Positions 41,773 through 51,165 are shown, counted from the stretch's first letter. The stretch is 64,000 bases of DNA from JADHUC01 sp964617665 (GCA_964617665.1 CAZUAH010000009.1:5948-69947), one strand, 5' to 3'. The notes: a model not told the origin generated them from the sequence alone. Made by a program: numbers and translations.

Positions 41773-43863
41773 ATGATGGCTCTGAAGACGTACATGAATT
41801 CACGGTTAACACTTTTGATCCTCACCTTGATTGTGGGCGTGCCGCAGGTAGCGGTAACAGCCGAGCGCAAATCGGAACCGGCGTCCACGACAAACGCTGA
41901 CGGCGGCCGAAAGTACCTGCTCGAGCGTGTCGACGACGTCGCGATCGTGCAGCTTTACGTGAACGGTTTTGATCGGCTGCCGCTTCGGCAGAAGGTCCTG
42001 ATCTATCACCTGTCCGAAGCCGCCGTCGCCGGGCGCGACATCTTCACCGACCAGAAGTACAAACACTCGCTGGGGGTCCGGGATTTGATCGAGGAGGTAT
42101 TGACCCACGCCGACGGGATCAAGCCCGAAACACTTGCCGAAATCCGCCGCTACGCGAAGCTCTTCTGGGTGAACAACGGCCCTCACAGCGCCGTGACCAG
42201 TCGGAAATATGTATTGAACTGCTCTGCCAAAGATTTTGCCATCGCCGTGAAGAAGGCGGAATCCAACGGGGCCGATTTGCCCAAGGCTTCCGGCGAATCG
42301 ACGAGCGATCTACTGGCCCGTGTGAAGCCGATCCTTTTCGACCCGGCCGTCGACTCGCTCGTGACAAACAAATCGCCCGGACCAGGGCAAGACATCCTCC
42401 AAGCGAGCGCTAATAACTTCTATGAAGACGTCACGATGGAGGAGCTGGAGGGCTTCAGAGAGCAGTACGCGCTGAATTCCAAGCTCATCAAACGCTCCGA
42501 CGGGACGCTGGAGGAGATCATTTGGCGGTCCGGTTTCGATGATGTCGTCCCGCCCGGCATGTACGCCGATGAAATCAATGCGATTGTTGGACATCTGGAA
42601 TCCGCGATTCCTTTCGCCACACCGAAGATGGCTCGGGCATTGGGCGCCTTGATTCAATACTACCGCACCGGGAGTCCGATCGATTTCCGCGCATACAACA
42701 TCGCCTGGGTTGCCGACGATGATTCGCCGGTCGACACAATCAACGGCTTCATCGAGGTCTACGTGGACCCACGCGGACAGAAGGGAGCCTTTGAAGGGAT
42801 CGTCTACTATGACGATCCCGAGAAAATGGACATGATCCGAAAGATCGCGGAAAACGCCCAGTGGTTCGAAGAACACATGCCCTTTGATTCGAAGTACCGC
42901 AAGCCCGAGGTGAAAGGTGTCTCAGCAAAAGCCATTCAAGTGGTAATGGAAACGGGCGACTCGGGCCCCGTGACGCCCATCGGAATCAACCTGCCCAACC
43001 CGGGCGACATCCGCGAGCAATACGGCAGCAAGTCCGTGTCACTCAGCAATGTCCTGGAAGCGTATGACAAAGCCAGCACCCCGGCAGCACGCCGTGAGTT
43101 CTGCTATGACGACGGCGAGGTTGAGCGAGCTACGAAGTGGAAAACTCTGGCGTTGGACCTGGAAGTGAACATGCACGAAGTGATCGGCCACGGCTCGGGC
43201 CGCGTGTCGGATCAATTGCAGGTCGATCCGTCGGTGACGATCGGCGAGTACTACTCGGCCTTGGAGGAGACGCGAGCGGATCTTGTCGCTCTGTGGTTCA
43301 TCGGCGACAAGAAACTCGTGGAATTGGGCTTAGTTGCCGAGGAAAATCGCGAGGAAATCGAACGTACGGCGTACGAAGCCTACACGCGCAATGCTTTGTC
43401 TCAACTTCGTCGCGTTCGTGAAGGCGAGCGGTTGGAGGGGGACCACATGCGCAATCGTCAGTTGATCGTCCGTTGGTTGGTGGACAATACCAACTCCATC
43501 GAAGTGTGCCGCGTAGACGGCAAGACGTACTACAGGGCCGTAGATATGGCACAGTGGAAACGCGGCGTCGGACGTCTCCTGGCTGAAGTGCAACGAATCA
43601 AGTCGGAAGGAGACCGCAAAGCCGCCGCCGATTTATTGGAGGAGTACGGTATCAAGTTCGATCCAAAGCTGCGCGATGAAGTGGTCGAACGCTACGAGAA
43701 ACTCGACCGTCCATCCTACGCCGGATTCGTCATGCCCGAACTGAATGCTGTGCGCGATGACGCCGGAGCGGTCACAGACGTCAAGATCTCGTATCCCATG
43801 TGCATCGAGACTCAAATGCTCCAATGGTCGGGCCGTTTGTCCGTCGGTGCAAATAGGCAATAG
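41773..43863 (+). CDS. Secreted dipeptidyl-peptidase-III-like zinc metallopeptidase (M49)
   Basis: This 696-aa protein has the M49 zinc signature HEVIGH (residues 468-473) with the second ligand motif EETRAD (498-503); M49 uses HExxGH rather than HExxH. The N-terminus has a signal peptide (MNSRLTLLILTLIVGVPQVAV). Adjacent start codons at 41773 and 41776 follow AAGGAG. Length fits DPP III (about 650-750). It should remove dipeptides from short peptides in the periplasm. Family members in Bacteroidetes are also exported. The nearest metabolic link, if any, to the downstream sugar cluster is unknown. Confidence 0.92.
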   Translation: MMALKTYMNSRLTLLILTLIVGVPQVAVTAERKSEPASTTNADGGRKYLLERVDDVAIVQLYVNGFDRLPLRQKVLIYHLSEAAVAGRDIFTDQKYKHSLGVRDLIEEVLTHADGIKPETLAEIRRYAKLFWVNNGPHSAVTSRKYVLNCSAKDFAIAVKKAESNGADLPKASGESTSDLLARVKPILFDPAVDSLVTNKSPGPGQDILQASANNFYEDVTMEELEGFREQYALNSKLIKRSDGTLEEIIWRSGFDDVVPPGMYADEINAIVGHLESAIPFATPKMARALGALIQYYRTGSPIDFRAYNIAWVADDDSPVDTINGFIEVYVDPRGQKGAFEGIVYYDDPEKMDMIRKIAENAQWFEEHMPFDSKYRKPEVKGVSAKAIQVVMETGDSGPVTPIGINLPNPGDIREQYGSKSVSLSNVLEAYDKASTPAARREFCYDDGEVERATKWKTLALDLEVNMHEVIGHGSGRVSDQLQVDPSVTIGEYYSALEETRADLVALWFIGDKKLVELGLVAEENREEIERTAYEAYTRNALSQLRRVREGERLEGDHMRNRQLIVRWLVDNTNSIEVCRVDGKTYYRAVDMAQWKRGVGRLLAEVQRIKSEGDRKAAADLLEEYGIKFDPKLRDEVVERYEKLDRPSYAGFVMPELNAVRDDAGAVTDVKISYPMCIETQMLQWSGRLSVGANRQ

Positions 43864-43942
43864 CCATCCAGCTTCGCAACTGGTAAAGTGGCGTAGATTC
43901 CATCTTCCGTAACGTGTCTGCTTGTTAGCAAAGGAGCATTTC

Positions 43943-45499
43943 ATGAAACGGTCCTTTATCGGTCACAGTTGTTCGCGTCGGCAGTTCCTGTCCGGTTGTG
44001 CTGCATGCGTAGGGTGTGCAGCAGGTGATATGCTGCTGGGACCGCGCGTGGCCCGCGCCAACGCACCAAGTAGCGACAAGCCAAAGATCCGTTTGGTGTT
44101 TTGTGAGACGACTAACAACAAGCCGATCTGGCCCAACGTCGGCTACGACTTCGACGAGCGGCGGAAGCGACTAATTCAAGTGCTGACGCAGGGCTGCCCA
44201 GACGTGGAGTTTCTGACCACAAAGGTCATGGACGATCCCAAACACGCCGACGAGGTGCTTGCAGGCGACAGCGAGGTAGACGGCTATCTAGTCTGCCTCC
44301 AGGGTCTTGGCTGGCGCAACGATGTCAACAAGTTGTGCTCGACCGGCAAGCCGTCCCTTGTGGTAGACAACTTGTTCGGCGGGTCGGGTCTGTTCCTTAC
44401 GCGATTGCCCGGGATCATGCGCTCCGACAAACCGGTCGACTGGGTCAGTTCCTCGGAAGATGAAGACATCGCCGCTTCGGCTCGGTGTTTCGCTTTGCTG
44501 AAAGACGGAAAGAGCGCTGCCGAAGTGGCTGCTGCATTTCGTGCGACCCGGCGAAAGAACACGCCTGACGACATGGATTGGACCTGCAAGCCAGATTCCT
44601 ACCCCGAGCCCGACTTCAACGAAGCACTCAAGAAACTGAAGCAGACAAAGCTTCTTGTCGTAGGGGGCGGTTGGGGCGGCGACCAGTTTCGCAAGGCTGC
44701 CGAGCAGGTCGTGGGCGTGAAGTTCATTCCCATTTCGTTCGAGGAACTGGGCGGAGCCTATGCGCAAACTGACCGAAAGGCCGCAAGGAAGGCTGCCGAA
44801 TGCTGGATCGAGGATGCCCAGGAAGTGGTCGAGCCCAGCCAGGGCGAGATCGAGAAATCCGGCGTCATGTACGTGGCGATGAAACAACTGATCGACAAGC
44901 ACGAAGCCAGCGGCATCAGCGTCAACTGTCTGGGCGGCTTCTACGGCGGCCATGTAGAATCTTATCCTTGCCTTGGATTCTCCCAATTGAACAACGACGG
45001 GATGGTGGGCGGATGTGAGGCTGATCAGATGTCAGCGCTGACGATGGCAACGATGGGCGCGCTGACTGGACGCCCGGGCTACATCTCCGACCCCGTCATG
45101 GATACCTCGAAGAATGTTATCATCTACGCTCATTGTGTAGCCATGACTAAACCGTTCGGTCCGGACGGAACGTCGAATCCCTACCTCATTCGCAACCACT
45201 CCGAGGACCGCAAGGGTGCCGCGATGCAGTCGTTGCTGCCTGAGGGCTACATGACGACCACGCTGGAACTCAACCCAGTGTCACGGCAGATGTTGATGCA
45301 CCAAGCCAAGACGACGGGCAATAACGACAGCGACTTGGCTTGCCGGACCAAACTAGAAGCGGTGGTCAAAGGCGATATCGAGAAGCTGACAGAGGAATGG
45401 CGGATGGGCTGGCACCGCGTCACGTTCTACGGCGATCTGAAAGAGGCCGTAACAGAACTCTGTAGTCGCCTTAAGCTTGAACTGATTGAAGAGGCTTAG
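43943..45499 (+). CDS. Tat-exported L-fucose-isomerase-like protein
   Basis: This 518-aa protein starts with MKRSFIGHSCSRRQFLSGCAA, a Tat signal with Cys that may be a lipobox. The body matches the L-fucose/L-arabinose-isomerase-like fold: LLVVGGGWGGDQFRKAAEQ mid-protein, then SVNCLGGFYGGHVESYPCLG, GGCEADQMSALTMATMG and HCVAMTKPFGP. The Asp of GCEAD is kept, but the Glu seen in the cytosolic paralogue (NCLNESHF at 51166) is replaced (NCLGGFYG), which questions isomerase activity. ATG 43943 has AAGGAG; 21 nt upstream another start lacks it. It leads the eight-gene sugar cluster and lies 26 bp before the Gfo/Idh gene. Periplasmic sugar binding is an alternative. Confidence 0.8.
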   Translation: MKRSFIGHSCSRRQFLSGCAACVGCAAGDMLLGPRVARANAPSSDKPKIRLVFCETTNNKPIWPNVGYDFDERRKRLIQVLTQGCPDVEFLTTKVMDDPKHADEVLAGDSEVDGYLVCLQGLGWRNDVNKLCSTGKPSLVVDNLFGGSGLFLTRLPGIMRSDKPVDWVSSSEDEDIAASARCFALLKDGKSAAEVAAAFRATRRKNTPDDMDWTCKPDSYPEPDFNEALKKLKQTKLLVVGGGWGGDQFRKAAEQVVGVKFIPISFEELGGAYAQTDRKAARKAAECWIEDAQEVVEPSQGEIEKSGVMYVAMKQLIDKHEASGISVNCLGGFYGGHVESYPCLGFSQLNNDGMVGGCEADQMSALTMATMGALTGRPGYISDPVMDTSKNVIIYAHCVAMTKPFGPDGTSNPYLIRNHSEDRKGAAMQSLLPEGYMTTTLELNPVSRQMLMHQAKTTGNNDSDLACRTKLEAVVKGDIEKLTEEWRMGWHRVTFYGDLKEAVTELCSRLKLELIEEA

Positions 45500-45525
45500 G
45501 CCCCACGATTTACGTTAGGCAAACA

Positions 45526-46554
45526 ATGGCTGCATTGAAAAGCATCGGAATCTGCATCATCGGCGGGGGTCGCGCCGGCAGGATCCACGGGCGGAATTTC
45601 GCCTCGGGTCGAGTGCCCGGTGCCCGACTGTTGGCCGTGGTCGAGCCCGTGGCGGAGGCCCGGCAGGCGGCGTGCAAGGAATTGGGCATCGACCGCGCGT
45701 ACGAATACTACCGCGAAGCCCTGGACGATGCGGACGTGGATGCCGTTATTGTGGCCACGCCGACACAATACCATCGCGAGATCGTCGTGGCGGCGGCGGA
45801 CGCTGGCAAACACATCCTTTGCGAGAAGCCTATGGCAATGAACGCAGAGGAGTGCGACGAGATGATCGCCGCTGTACGACGTGCCGACGTGAAGCTGCAG
45901 ATCGGCTTCATGCGACGATTCGACGCGAGTTTCGTTGCCGCGAAACGACGCATCGAGGCCGGCGACATCGGCAATGTTGTGCTGGTCAAGTCGTTGACCC
46001 ACGGCCCCACTACGCCCAAGCCGTGGATGTACGACATCCGCAAGAGCAACGGGCCGCTGGCAGAAGTGAACAGCCACGATATCGACACGTTGCGTTGGTT
46101 CACGGGCAGCGAATTCGAGGAGGTCTATGCCATCGGCGGCAACTATCGCTCGCCGGATGCCCGTGAGCAGTTTCCCGACTTCTACGACAACGTGATCCTT
46201 AACGCGCGATTCCAGAGCGGGATGCAGGGCTCGATCAGCGGCGCTCAGGGCGTGCAATACGGCTACGATTCGCGTTGTGAGATCCTGGGCGAGAAAGGGC
46301 TGATCAGCGTAGGCAGCCTGGCAGACAATACAGTGGTGTCGCATACGGTCGCGGGTATGACGGCGCCTATCGTTCGGAGTTGGAAGAACCTGTTCCTGGA
46401 CGCCTACCGTGAAGAGGACGAACACTTCGTTCGTTGTATCCGTGAGAATCGCCCACCGCGAGTGGGCGGATTGGACGGAAAGGCGGCCGTGATGGTCGTG
46501 AACGCGGGAAACCGGTCCATCGTAGAGAAACGTCCAGTGAAACTAGAAGCTTGA
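45526..46554 (+). CDS. Gfo/Idh/MocA-family sugar oxidoreductase
   Basis: This 342-aa cytosolic enzyme has an N-terminal Rossmann domain (ICIIGGGRAGRIHGRNFA) and the family signature CEKPMAMN, whose Lys is catalytic in inositol dehydrogenases. NSHDIDTLRWFTG gives the His of the active site. The closest relatives by look are inositol 2-dehydrogenases, using NAD(P) to oxidise a sugar or polyol. The stop codon lies within a 14-bp tandem duplication (46538-46563). It pairs with the preceding isomerase-like gene and precedes a palindrome. Substrate not determinable; within the cluster it could oxidise the sugar to a lactone or 3-keto sugar. Confidence 0.92.
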   Translation: MAALKSIGICIIGGGRAGRIHGRNFASGRVPGARLLAVVEPVAEARQAACKELGIDRAYEYYREALDDADVDAVIVATPTQYHREIVVAAADAGKHILCEKPMAMNAEECDEMIAAVRRADVKLQIGFMRRFDASFVAAKRRIEAGDIGNVVLVKSLTHGPTTPKPWMYDIRKSNGPLAEVNSHDIDTLRWFTGSEFEEVYAIGGNYRSPDAREQFPDFYDNVILNARFQSGMQGSISGAQGVQYGYDSRCEILGEKGLISVGSLADNTVVSHTVAGMTAPIVRSWKNLFLDAYREEDEHFVRCIRENRPPRVGGLDGKAAVMVVNAGNRSIVEKRPVKLEA

Positions 46555-46582
46555 AACTAGAAGGCTCTTCAGGAGTGAGACC

Positions 46583-46650
46583 GGGAGGGCGAAGCTCCTG
46601 CTGAGCCGTGTTCTCCTACGCTTTCGGCTCGGCGGGAGCCTCGCCCTCCC
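46583..46650. repeat. Palindromic repeat, family A copy 1
   Basis: Arms 46583-46608 and 46625-46650 (26 nt each) pair with three mismatches and a 16-nt loop. The left arm starts GGGAGGGCGAAGCTCC. It is identical, over all 26 nt, to the left arm at 51050. It follows the first gene pair of the cluster. Confidence 0.9.
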
Positions 46651-46680
46651 TGAATACCAAAGCCCTTTCGTACGCGCGTC

Positions 46681-48198
46681 ATGAGAAGCACCTACCTAAT
46701 CGGCATCGACATCGGAACGCAAGGGACCAAGGCGGCTCTGTTTGACCGGCAGGGCAAGACGCTGGCAACGGGGTTTCGCAAGTCGCGACTACACCGCCCC
46801 GAACCAGGCATGGTGGAAGAAGATCCAGAGTACCAGCTCAAGACGGTCTGCCAGTGCATCAAAGCGTGCATTTCGGAATCGGGGGCTGATCCGCGTGGAA
46901 TTTCCGCAATCGGGATCGACGGTCAGATGGCCGGTGTTCTTGGCGTTGGCGAGGACGGTCGGCACGTGACGCCATATGATTCATGGCTGGATACCCGTTG
47001 CGCGCCGTATATCGCCGTTATGAATAAGAAGGCAGGCAAGGAGATCATCCAAAAAACCGGAGGCCCGCCCAGTTTCAATCATGGCCCCAAGATCCTCTGG
47101 TGGAAGCACGAGCATCCGGAGACATACCGGCGCATTGCGTCGTTTGTGCAGCCCGGCGGCTATGCCGCTATGCGTCTTTGCGGCTTGGACGGCTCGCAGG
47201 CTTTCATCGACAAGAGTTATCTCCACTTCAGCGGATTCGCAGACAATCCCGGCGGACGATGGGACACGAAGCTCCGGCGGAAGTTCGGCGTCCCGACGTC
47301 AAAACTGCCCAGGATTGTCGATTCGCACGCGGTGATCGGCGAAGTGACGGCACGGATGGCTAGAAGATGCGGTTTGACGACCGGAACGCCTGTGGTCGCT
47401 GGCTGTGGGGACACAGCGGCTTCGTTCCTGGCTTGCGGGGCAACGCGCGAAGGCGTGTGTGTGGACGTGGCCGGCACCGCTTCAGTATTTGCCGCCACCA
47501 CAAAACAGTTCAAGGCCGATACGGAATATGGCATTCTTGGATGGGGACAATCAGCGACACCGGGGCTGTGGCACCCCTATGCGTATATCAACGGCGGCGG
47601 CATGAACTTAGAGTGGTTTGCCGACGAGTTGGCAACGCTTGGTAAAGGGAAGACAGAGAAGACGTTCGACCAACTCAGCCGCTTGGCCGCGAAAATCGCT
47701 CCGCAAGACGACGATCCGGTCTTTCTGCCTCACCTGGGCGGCCGAGTCTCGCCCAGCCAGCCTGACTTGCGTGGTACTTGGGCCGGCCTGACGTGGTCAC
47801 ACACTGGCGCACATCTCTACAGGGCCGTTCTTGAGGGAGTCGCATTGGAGTATTGCATCTACCGCGATGTGCTCCGTGAATTGAATCCGGAACTCAAAGT
47901 CCGAGAGATGCGGATTACCGGCGGCGGCGAGAAGAGTACGTTGTGGAATCAGATCAAGGCCGATGCCCTGGGCATGCGCGTCGCGCAGGTCACGCGACAG
48001 GAAGGTGCACCGATGGGCGCAGCACTGTTGGCTGGCTACGGCGTCGGGCTGTTCAAGAAGTTGGACAGCACCGTAAAGGATTGGATTCAAGCGGGAAATA
48101 TTGTCCGGCCCGACCGAAAGTTGGCCAAGCACTACGGAAGGCGCCTCACGCAATACGAAAAACTCATTAAGTTGATGGGGCAGTGGTCGGAGACCTGA
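46681..48198 (+). CDS. FGGY-family carbohydrate kinase
   Basis: This 505-aa cytosolic kinase opens with LIGIDIGTQGTKAALFDRQG, the phosphate-1 motif of the FGGY/actin fold. AIGIDGQMAGVLGVGEDG with DTRC, VAGCGDTAASFLACG and RITGGGEKSTLWNQIKADALGM are the remaining signatures; Asp in CGDTA is probably the base. Length and order fit xylulokinase/fuculokinase-like enzymes. It phosphorylates a ketose, probably the isomerase product. No Shine-Dalgarno is visible: the hairpin repeat ends 30 nt upstream. The stop precedes the next start by 15 nt. Confidence 0.93.
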   Translation: MRSTYLIGIDIGTQGTKAALFDRQGKTLATGFRKSRLHRPEPGMVEEDPEYQLKTVCQCIKACISESGADPRGISAIGIDGQMAGVLGVGEDGRHVTPYDSWLDTRCAPYIAVMNKKAGKEIIQKTGGPPSFNHGPKILWWKHEHPETYRRIASFVQPGGYAAMRLCGLDGSQAFIDKSYLHFSGFADNPGGRWDTKLRRKFGVPTSKLPRIVDSHAVIGEVTARMARRCGLTTGTPVVAGCGDTAASFLACGATREGVCVDVAGTASVFAATTKQFKADTEYGILGWGQSATPGLWHPYAYINGGGMNLEWFADELATLGKGKTEKTFDQLSRLAAKIAPQDDDPVFLPHLGGRVSPSQPDLRGTWAGLTWSHTGAHLYRAVLEGVALEYCIYRDVLRELNPELKVREMRITGGGEKSTLWNQIKADALGMRVAQVTRQEGAPMGAALLAGYGVGLFKKLDSTVKDWIQAGNIVRPDRKLAKHYGRRLTQYEKLIKLMGQWSET

Positions 48199-48213
48199 AT
48201 TGAAAGGAACGCG

Positions 48214-49200
48214 ATGACAGAGACTGCGATTCGTCCGCCTTTGACGCCAGAAGATACGTACCCGGCGGCGGAACAGCCCACCATGTATTTCATCGGTGTG
48301 ACGACCCACAAATCGTCCATCATGAAGGTGTTTCCACGCTGGGCCGAATACCTAGGGCTCGGCGATGCGGTTATGCAAGGGATGAACTTCAAATGGCACG
48401 ACAAGCCGGAAAACTATCGGCGGGCGGTGGCATTCATCAAAGACGACCCGTTGTCCCTCGGTGCGTTGGTTACCACACACAAACTGGATCTATTGAAGGC
48501 CTGCCGCGATCAGTTCGACCGGCTGGATGAATTCGCGGACCTAATGAGCGAGGTTAGCAGCATTTCCAAAGACGATAGCCATTTGGTCGCTCATGCCAAA
48601 GATCCCATCACCAGCGGCCTTGCTTTGGAAGCACTCCTACCGGAGAACCACTGGGAGCAAACCGGGGCCGAGGCACTTGTGCTGGGTGCGGGGGGATCGG
48701 CCATCGCTGTCACCTGGTACATGCTCCAAGAGAAACGCGGCGCGAACCGGCCCTCCCGGATCATTGTCACGAACCGAAGCAAGCCGCGGCTTGAGGAGAT
48801 CAAGAGTTTTCATTCAAGAATCGGCGCGGACATCGCGGTCGAGTACCACCATACGCCAACGCCGGATCTAACTGATTCGATCATGGCAGATTTGAGCCCC
48901 GGTTCGCTGGTAATCAACGCAACGGGCTTGGGCAAGGATGCTTCGGGATCACCATTGACCGATGTAGCCCAGTGGCCACAAGACGGAATCGCCTGGGACT
49001 TCAACTACCGCGGGGACCTCATCTTCCTCGATCAAGCGCGTGCCCAGCAAGAAGAGAAGAACCTGCTGATCGAAGACGGATGGATCTACTTCATTCACGG
49101 TTGGACGCGTGTCATTGCGGAGGTATTTCACATCGACATCCCCACGAGCGGTCGTGAATTCGACGAGTTGTCGCGCATCGCATCGGGAACGAGAAAGTAG
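48214..49200 (+). CDS. Shikimate-dehydrogenase-like NAD(P) oxidoreductase
   Basis: This 328-aa protein has the shikimate/quinate dehydrogenase layout. The N-terminal substrate domain has YFIGVTTHKSSI and LGALVTTHKLDLLKA, where Lys sits as in NVTxPHK of AroE. A Rossmann domain follows with LVLGAGGSAIAVTWYM and IIVTNRSK. It is longer than AroE by about 50 residues. In the sugar cluster, paired with a kinase, it probably acts on a sugar acid or cyclic polyol rather than in aromatic synthesis; this is inference. AAGGAA lies 6 nt before the ATG. Confidence 0.85.
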   Translation: MTETAIRPPLTPEDTYPAAEQPTMYFIGVTTHKSSIMKVFPRWAEYLGLGDAVMQGMNFKWHDKPENYRRAVAFIKDDPLSLGALVTTHKLDLLKACRDQFDRLDEFADLMSEVSSISKDDSHLVAHAKDPITSGLALEALLPENHWEQTGAEALVLGAGGSAIAVTWYMLQEKRGANRPSRIIVTNRSKPRLEEIKSFHSRIGADIAVEYHHTPTPDLTDSIMADLSPGSLVINATGLGKDASGSPLTDVAQWPQDGIAWDFNYRGDLIFLDQARAQQEEKNLLIEDGWIYFIHGWTRVIAEVFHIDIPTSGREFDELSRIASGTRK

Positions 49201-49221
49201 TATCGTGAGTGCAGCAACTTC

Positions 49222-49399
49222 CTCGTTTAACCCGAAGCCGGGGGCGCTGGGGGGGCCTGGGGGATCTCGGGCCCCCCCCCCGCCCCCCCAAGCCGGCCGC
49301 GTCGGGNNNNNNNNNNCGAAGCCGGAGGCGATGGCGGACAGTGGGATAGATAGTACACACGAAACGCCCGCCATCGCCTCCGGCTTCGGGTTAAACGAG
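49222..49399. repeat. Palindromic repeat, family B, interrupted by an assembly gap
   Basis: The segment starts CTCGTTTAACCCGAAGCCGG and ends in its near reverse complement (49375-49399). Right of the gap a complete hairpin is visible: CGAAGCCGGAGGCGATGGCGG (49317-49337) pairs perfectly with 49369-49389. The left side is corrupted by long G and C homopolymers. It separates the second and third gene pairs. Confidence 0.85.
49307..49316. other. Assembly gap (10 N)
   Basis: Ten undetermined bases inside a palindrome. The left flank, with runs of G and C, looks low quality. The true length is unknown. Confidence 0.97.
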
Positions 49400-49429
49400 T
49401 AATCCCAAGAACGTGAGACTCGACACCAA

Positions 49430-50368
49430 ATGACAAACAGGAAGATACTAGTCACACCTCGATCCATCACCCGTGCTGGTCACCCGGCACTCCAGCGGCT
49501 TGAAGCGGCCGGTTGCGAAATCGTCTTCTGTACAAAGGGCAAAATGCCCGATGAAGCTGAGTTGCTGGAACTCGTGCCGGACTGCGTGGGCTGGCTTGCC
49601 GGTGTGGAGCCGGTCAGCGAACGCGTTCTTGAATCGGCCACGCAATTGAAAGCCATCAGCCGAAATGGGACTGGCGTCGACAGCATTGATTTGAAAGCTG
49701 CGGAGCGGCTCAGCATCCGCATTCTGCGAGCCGAAGGCGCGAACGCCCAAGGCGTGGCGGAGCTGACTGTTGGACTGACTCTGGCTCTGGTGCGGTCTAT
49801 TCCTTTCTCCGATCGGCACTTGAAGACGGCGGGTTGGGAGAGGCGAAAGGGCATCGAGTTGCAGGATCGTACAATGGGTTTGATCGGCTGCGGCAAGATC
49901 GGCCAACGCGTGGCGGTCATGGCAACCGGACTGGGGATGCGAGTGGTAGGGCACGATCCATACCCTGACGAAACGTTTGCGCAGCCCAACGGCTTTAGAT
50001 ACGCTTCGATGGATGAAATCTTCGCCGAAGCGGATGTCGTCAGCCTGCACTGCCCGCCACCGAGCGACGGCACACCGCTCGTCGACGGGCGACGCATCGA
50101 CGCGACGAAAGAGGGCGTGTATCTTGTGAACACGGCTCGCGCTGACCTGCTGGACGATCAAGCGGTGCTCGATGCACTGGACAGCGGAAAGATCGCGGGC
50201 GTGGCCGTCGACGCGTACCGTAAAGAACCACCTGGCGACGATCCATTGGTGCAGCACGAGAAAGTGATCGCCACGCCCCACATTGGCGCTTTCACCGAAG
50301 AAAGCGTCACGCGCGCCGTTGAAGTGGCGGTCGAGAATCTGTTGGAAGTACTCGGAGAAGGAGACTAA
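49430..50368 (+). CDS. D-2-hydroxyacid dehydrogenase (phosphoglycerate-dehydrogenase-like)
   Basis: This 312-aa NAD-dependent enzyme has GLIGCGKIGQRVAVMATGLG, the dinucleotide-binding turn, then the catalytic triad of the family: Arg in VNTARADLLDD, Glu in YRKEPPG, and His in TPHIGAFTEES. Length is close to D-isomer-specific 2-hydroxyacid dehydrogenases without regulatory domain. Six bp separate it from the aldolase gene, so the two are coupled. It likely interconverts a 2-keto acid and a 2-hydroxy acid in the sugar-acid pathway. Serine synthesis is less likely given the context. Confidence 0.93.
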   Translation: MTNRKILVTPRSITRAGHPALQRLEAAGCEIVFCTKGKMPDEAELLELVPDCVGWLAGVEPVSERVLESATQLKAISRNGTGVDSIDLKAAERLSIRILRAEGANAQGVAELTVGLTLALVRSIPFSDRHLKTAGWERRKGIELQDRTMGLIGCGKIGQRVAVMATGLGMRVVGHDPYPDETFAQPNGFRYASMDEIFAEADVVSLHCPPPSDGTPLVDGRRIDATKEGVYLVNTARADLLDDQAVLDALDSGKIAGVAVDAYRKEPPGDDPLVQHEKVIATPHIGAFTEESVTRAVEVAVENLLEVLGEGD

Positions 50369-50374
50369 GGAGCA

Positions 50375-51013
50375 ATGAGCGACTTGAATATATACGACCG
50401 AATTGGCGAACTTCGCGTGGTGCCCGTCGTAGCCATTGAATCGGTGGACGCCGCCGTTCCGCTGGCCGACGCATTGATCGAAGGAGGATTACCGGTCGCC
50501 GAAATCACGTTTCGCACAACCGCGGCAGCCGATGCCATACGTACGCTTCGGCAGGAGCGACCACAGTTGCTGATCGGTGCCGGCACTATCACAAATCCCG
50601 ATCAGGCGCGGTCCGCCAAGGAATGCGGTGCGGAGTTCGCCGTGGCTCCTGGCTTCAACCCCCGCGTGGTAAAGGCGGCGCAGGAGGTTGGATTGCCATT
50701 TTCGCCGGGCATCATGACTCCGTCCGACATTGAAGCGGCCCTGGAGGCCGGAGTGCAGGTATTGAAGTTCTTCCCCGCCGGCGCTGCGGGCGGCCTGAAG
50801 ATGTTGAAGAGTCTGGCCGCACCGTATGCTCATTTGGGACTACGGTTTATTCCCACGGGAGGCGTCAGCTTGGATAATGTCATGGATTACCTCGGCGAAT
50901 CGTCGGTCTTGGCCGCAGGCGGCACCTGGCTGGCGAAGAAAGACGATATCGCAGAGGGATGTTGGGAAAAGATCACCGAAAACTGCCGCAAGGTTCGTGA
51001 GTTGTTGGGGTAG
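50375..51013 (+). CDS. eda: KDPG/KHG-type 2-keto-3-deoxy sugar-acid aldolase
   Basis: This 212-aa class-I aldolase matches Eda. LPVAEITFRTTAA contains the catalytic Glu, and VLKFFPAGAAGG contains the Schiff-base Lys. GTITNPDQARSAKECGAEFAVAPGF and FIPTGGVSLDN complete the barrel. The reaction is cleavage of a 2-keto-3-deoxy acid (phosphorylated or not) to pyruvate and an aldehyde. AAGGAG precedes the ATG. It supplies the carbon exit of the pathway. The exact substrate (KDPG, KHG or a 6-deoxy analogue) cannot be read from sequence. Confidence 0.93.
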   Translation: MSDLNIYDRIGELRVVPVVAIESVDAAVPLADALIEGGLPVAEITFRTTAAADAIRTLRQERPQLLIGAGTITNPDQARSAKECGAEFAVAPGFNPRVVKAAQEVGLPFSPGIMTPSDIEAALEAGVQVLKFFPAGAAGGLKMLKSLAAPYAHLGLRFIPTGGVSLDNVMDYLGESSVLAAGGTWLAKKDDIAEGCWEKITENCRKVRELLG

Positions 51014-51049
51014 CCAGCGGCAGGAATCGCCGGATGGCGACCGAGCATT

Positions 51050-51119
51050 GGGAGGGCGAAGCTCCTGCTGAGCCGGATTTCGGCACCTACGCGCGGCTCG
51101 GCAGGAGCCTCGCCCTCCC
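51050..51119. repeat. Palindromic repeat, family A copy 2
   Basis: Arms 51050-51075 and 51094-51119 pair with an 18-nt loop. The left arm is identical over 26 nt to that at 46583. It follows the third gene pair. Confidence 0.9.
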
Positions 51120-51165
51120 GAACACCGTGGATTTTAGCGTGTCGATTTGAACAAAGGGCAAGACC

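Noticed and set aside
49109..49470. Frames reading through the N run on both strands
   Set aside because: They cross undetermined bases and G/C homopolymers, so they are artefacts of the gap.
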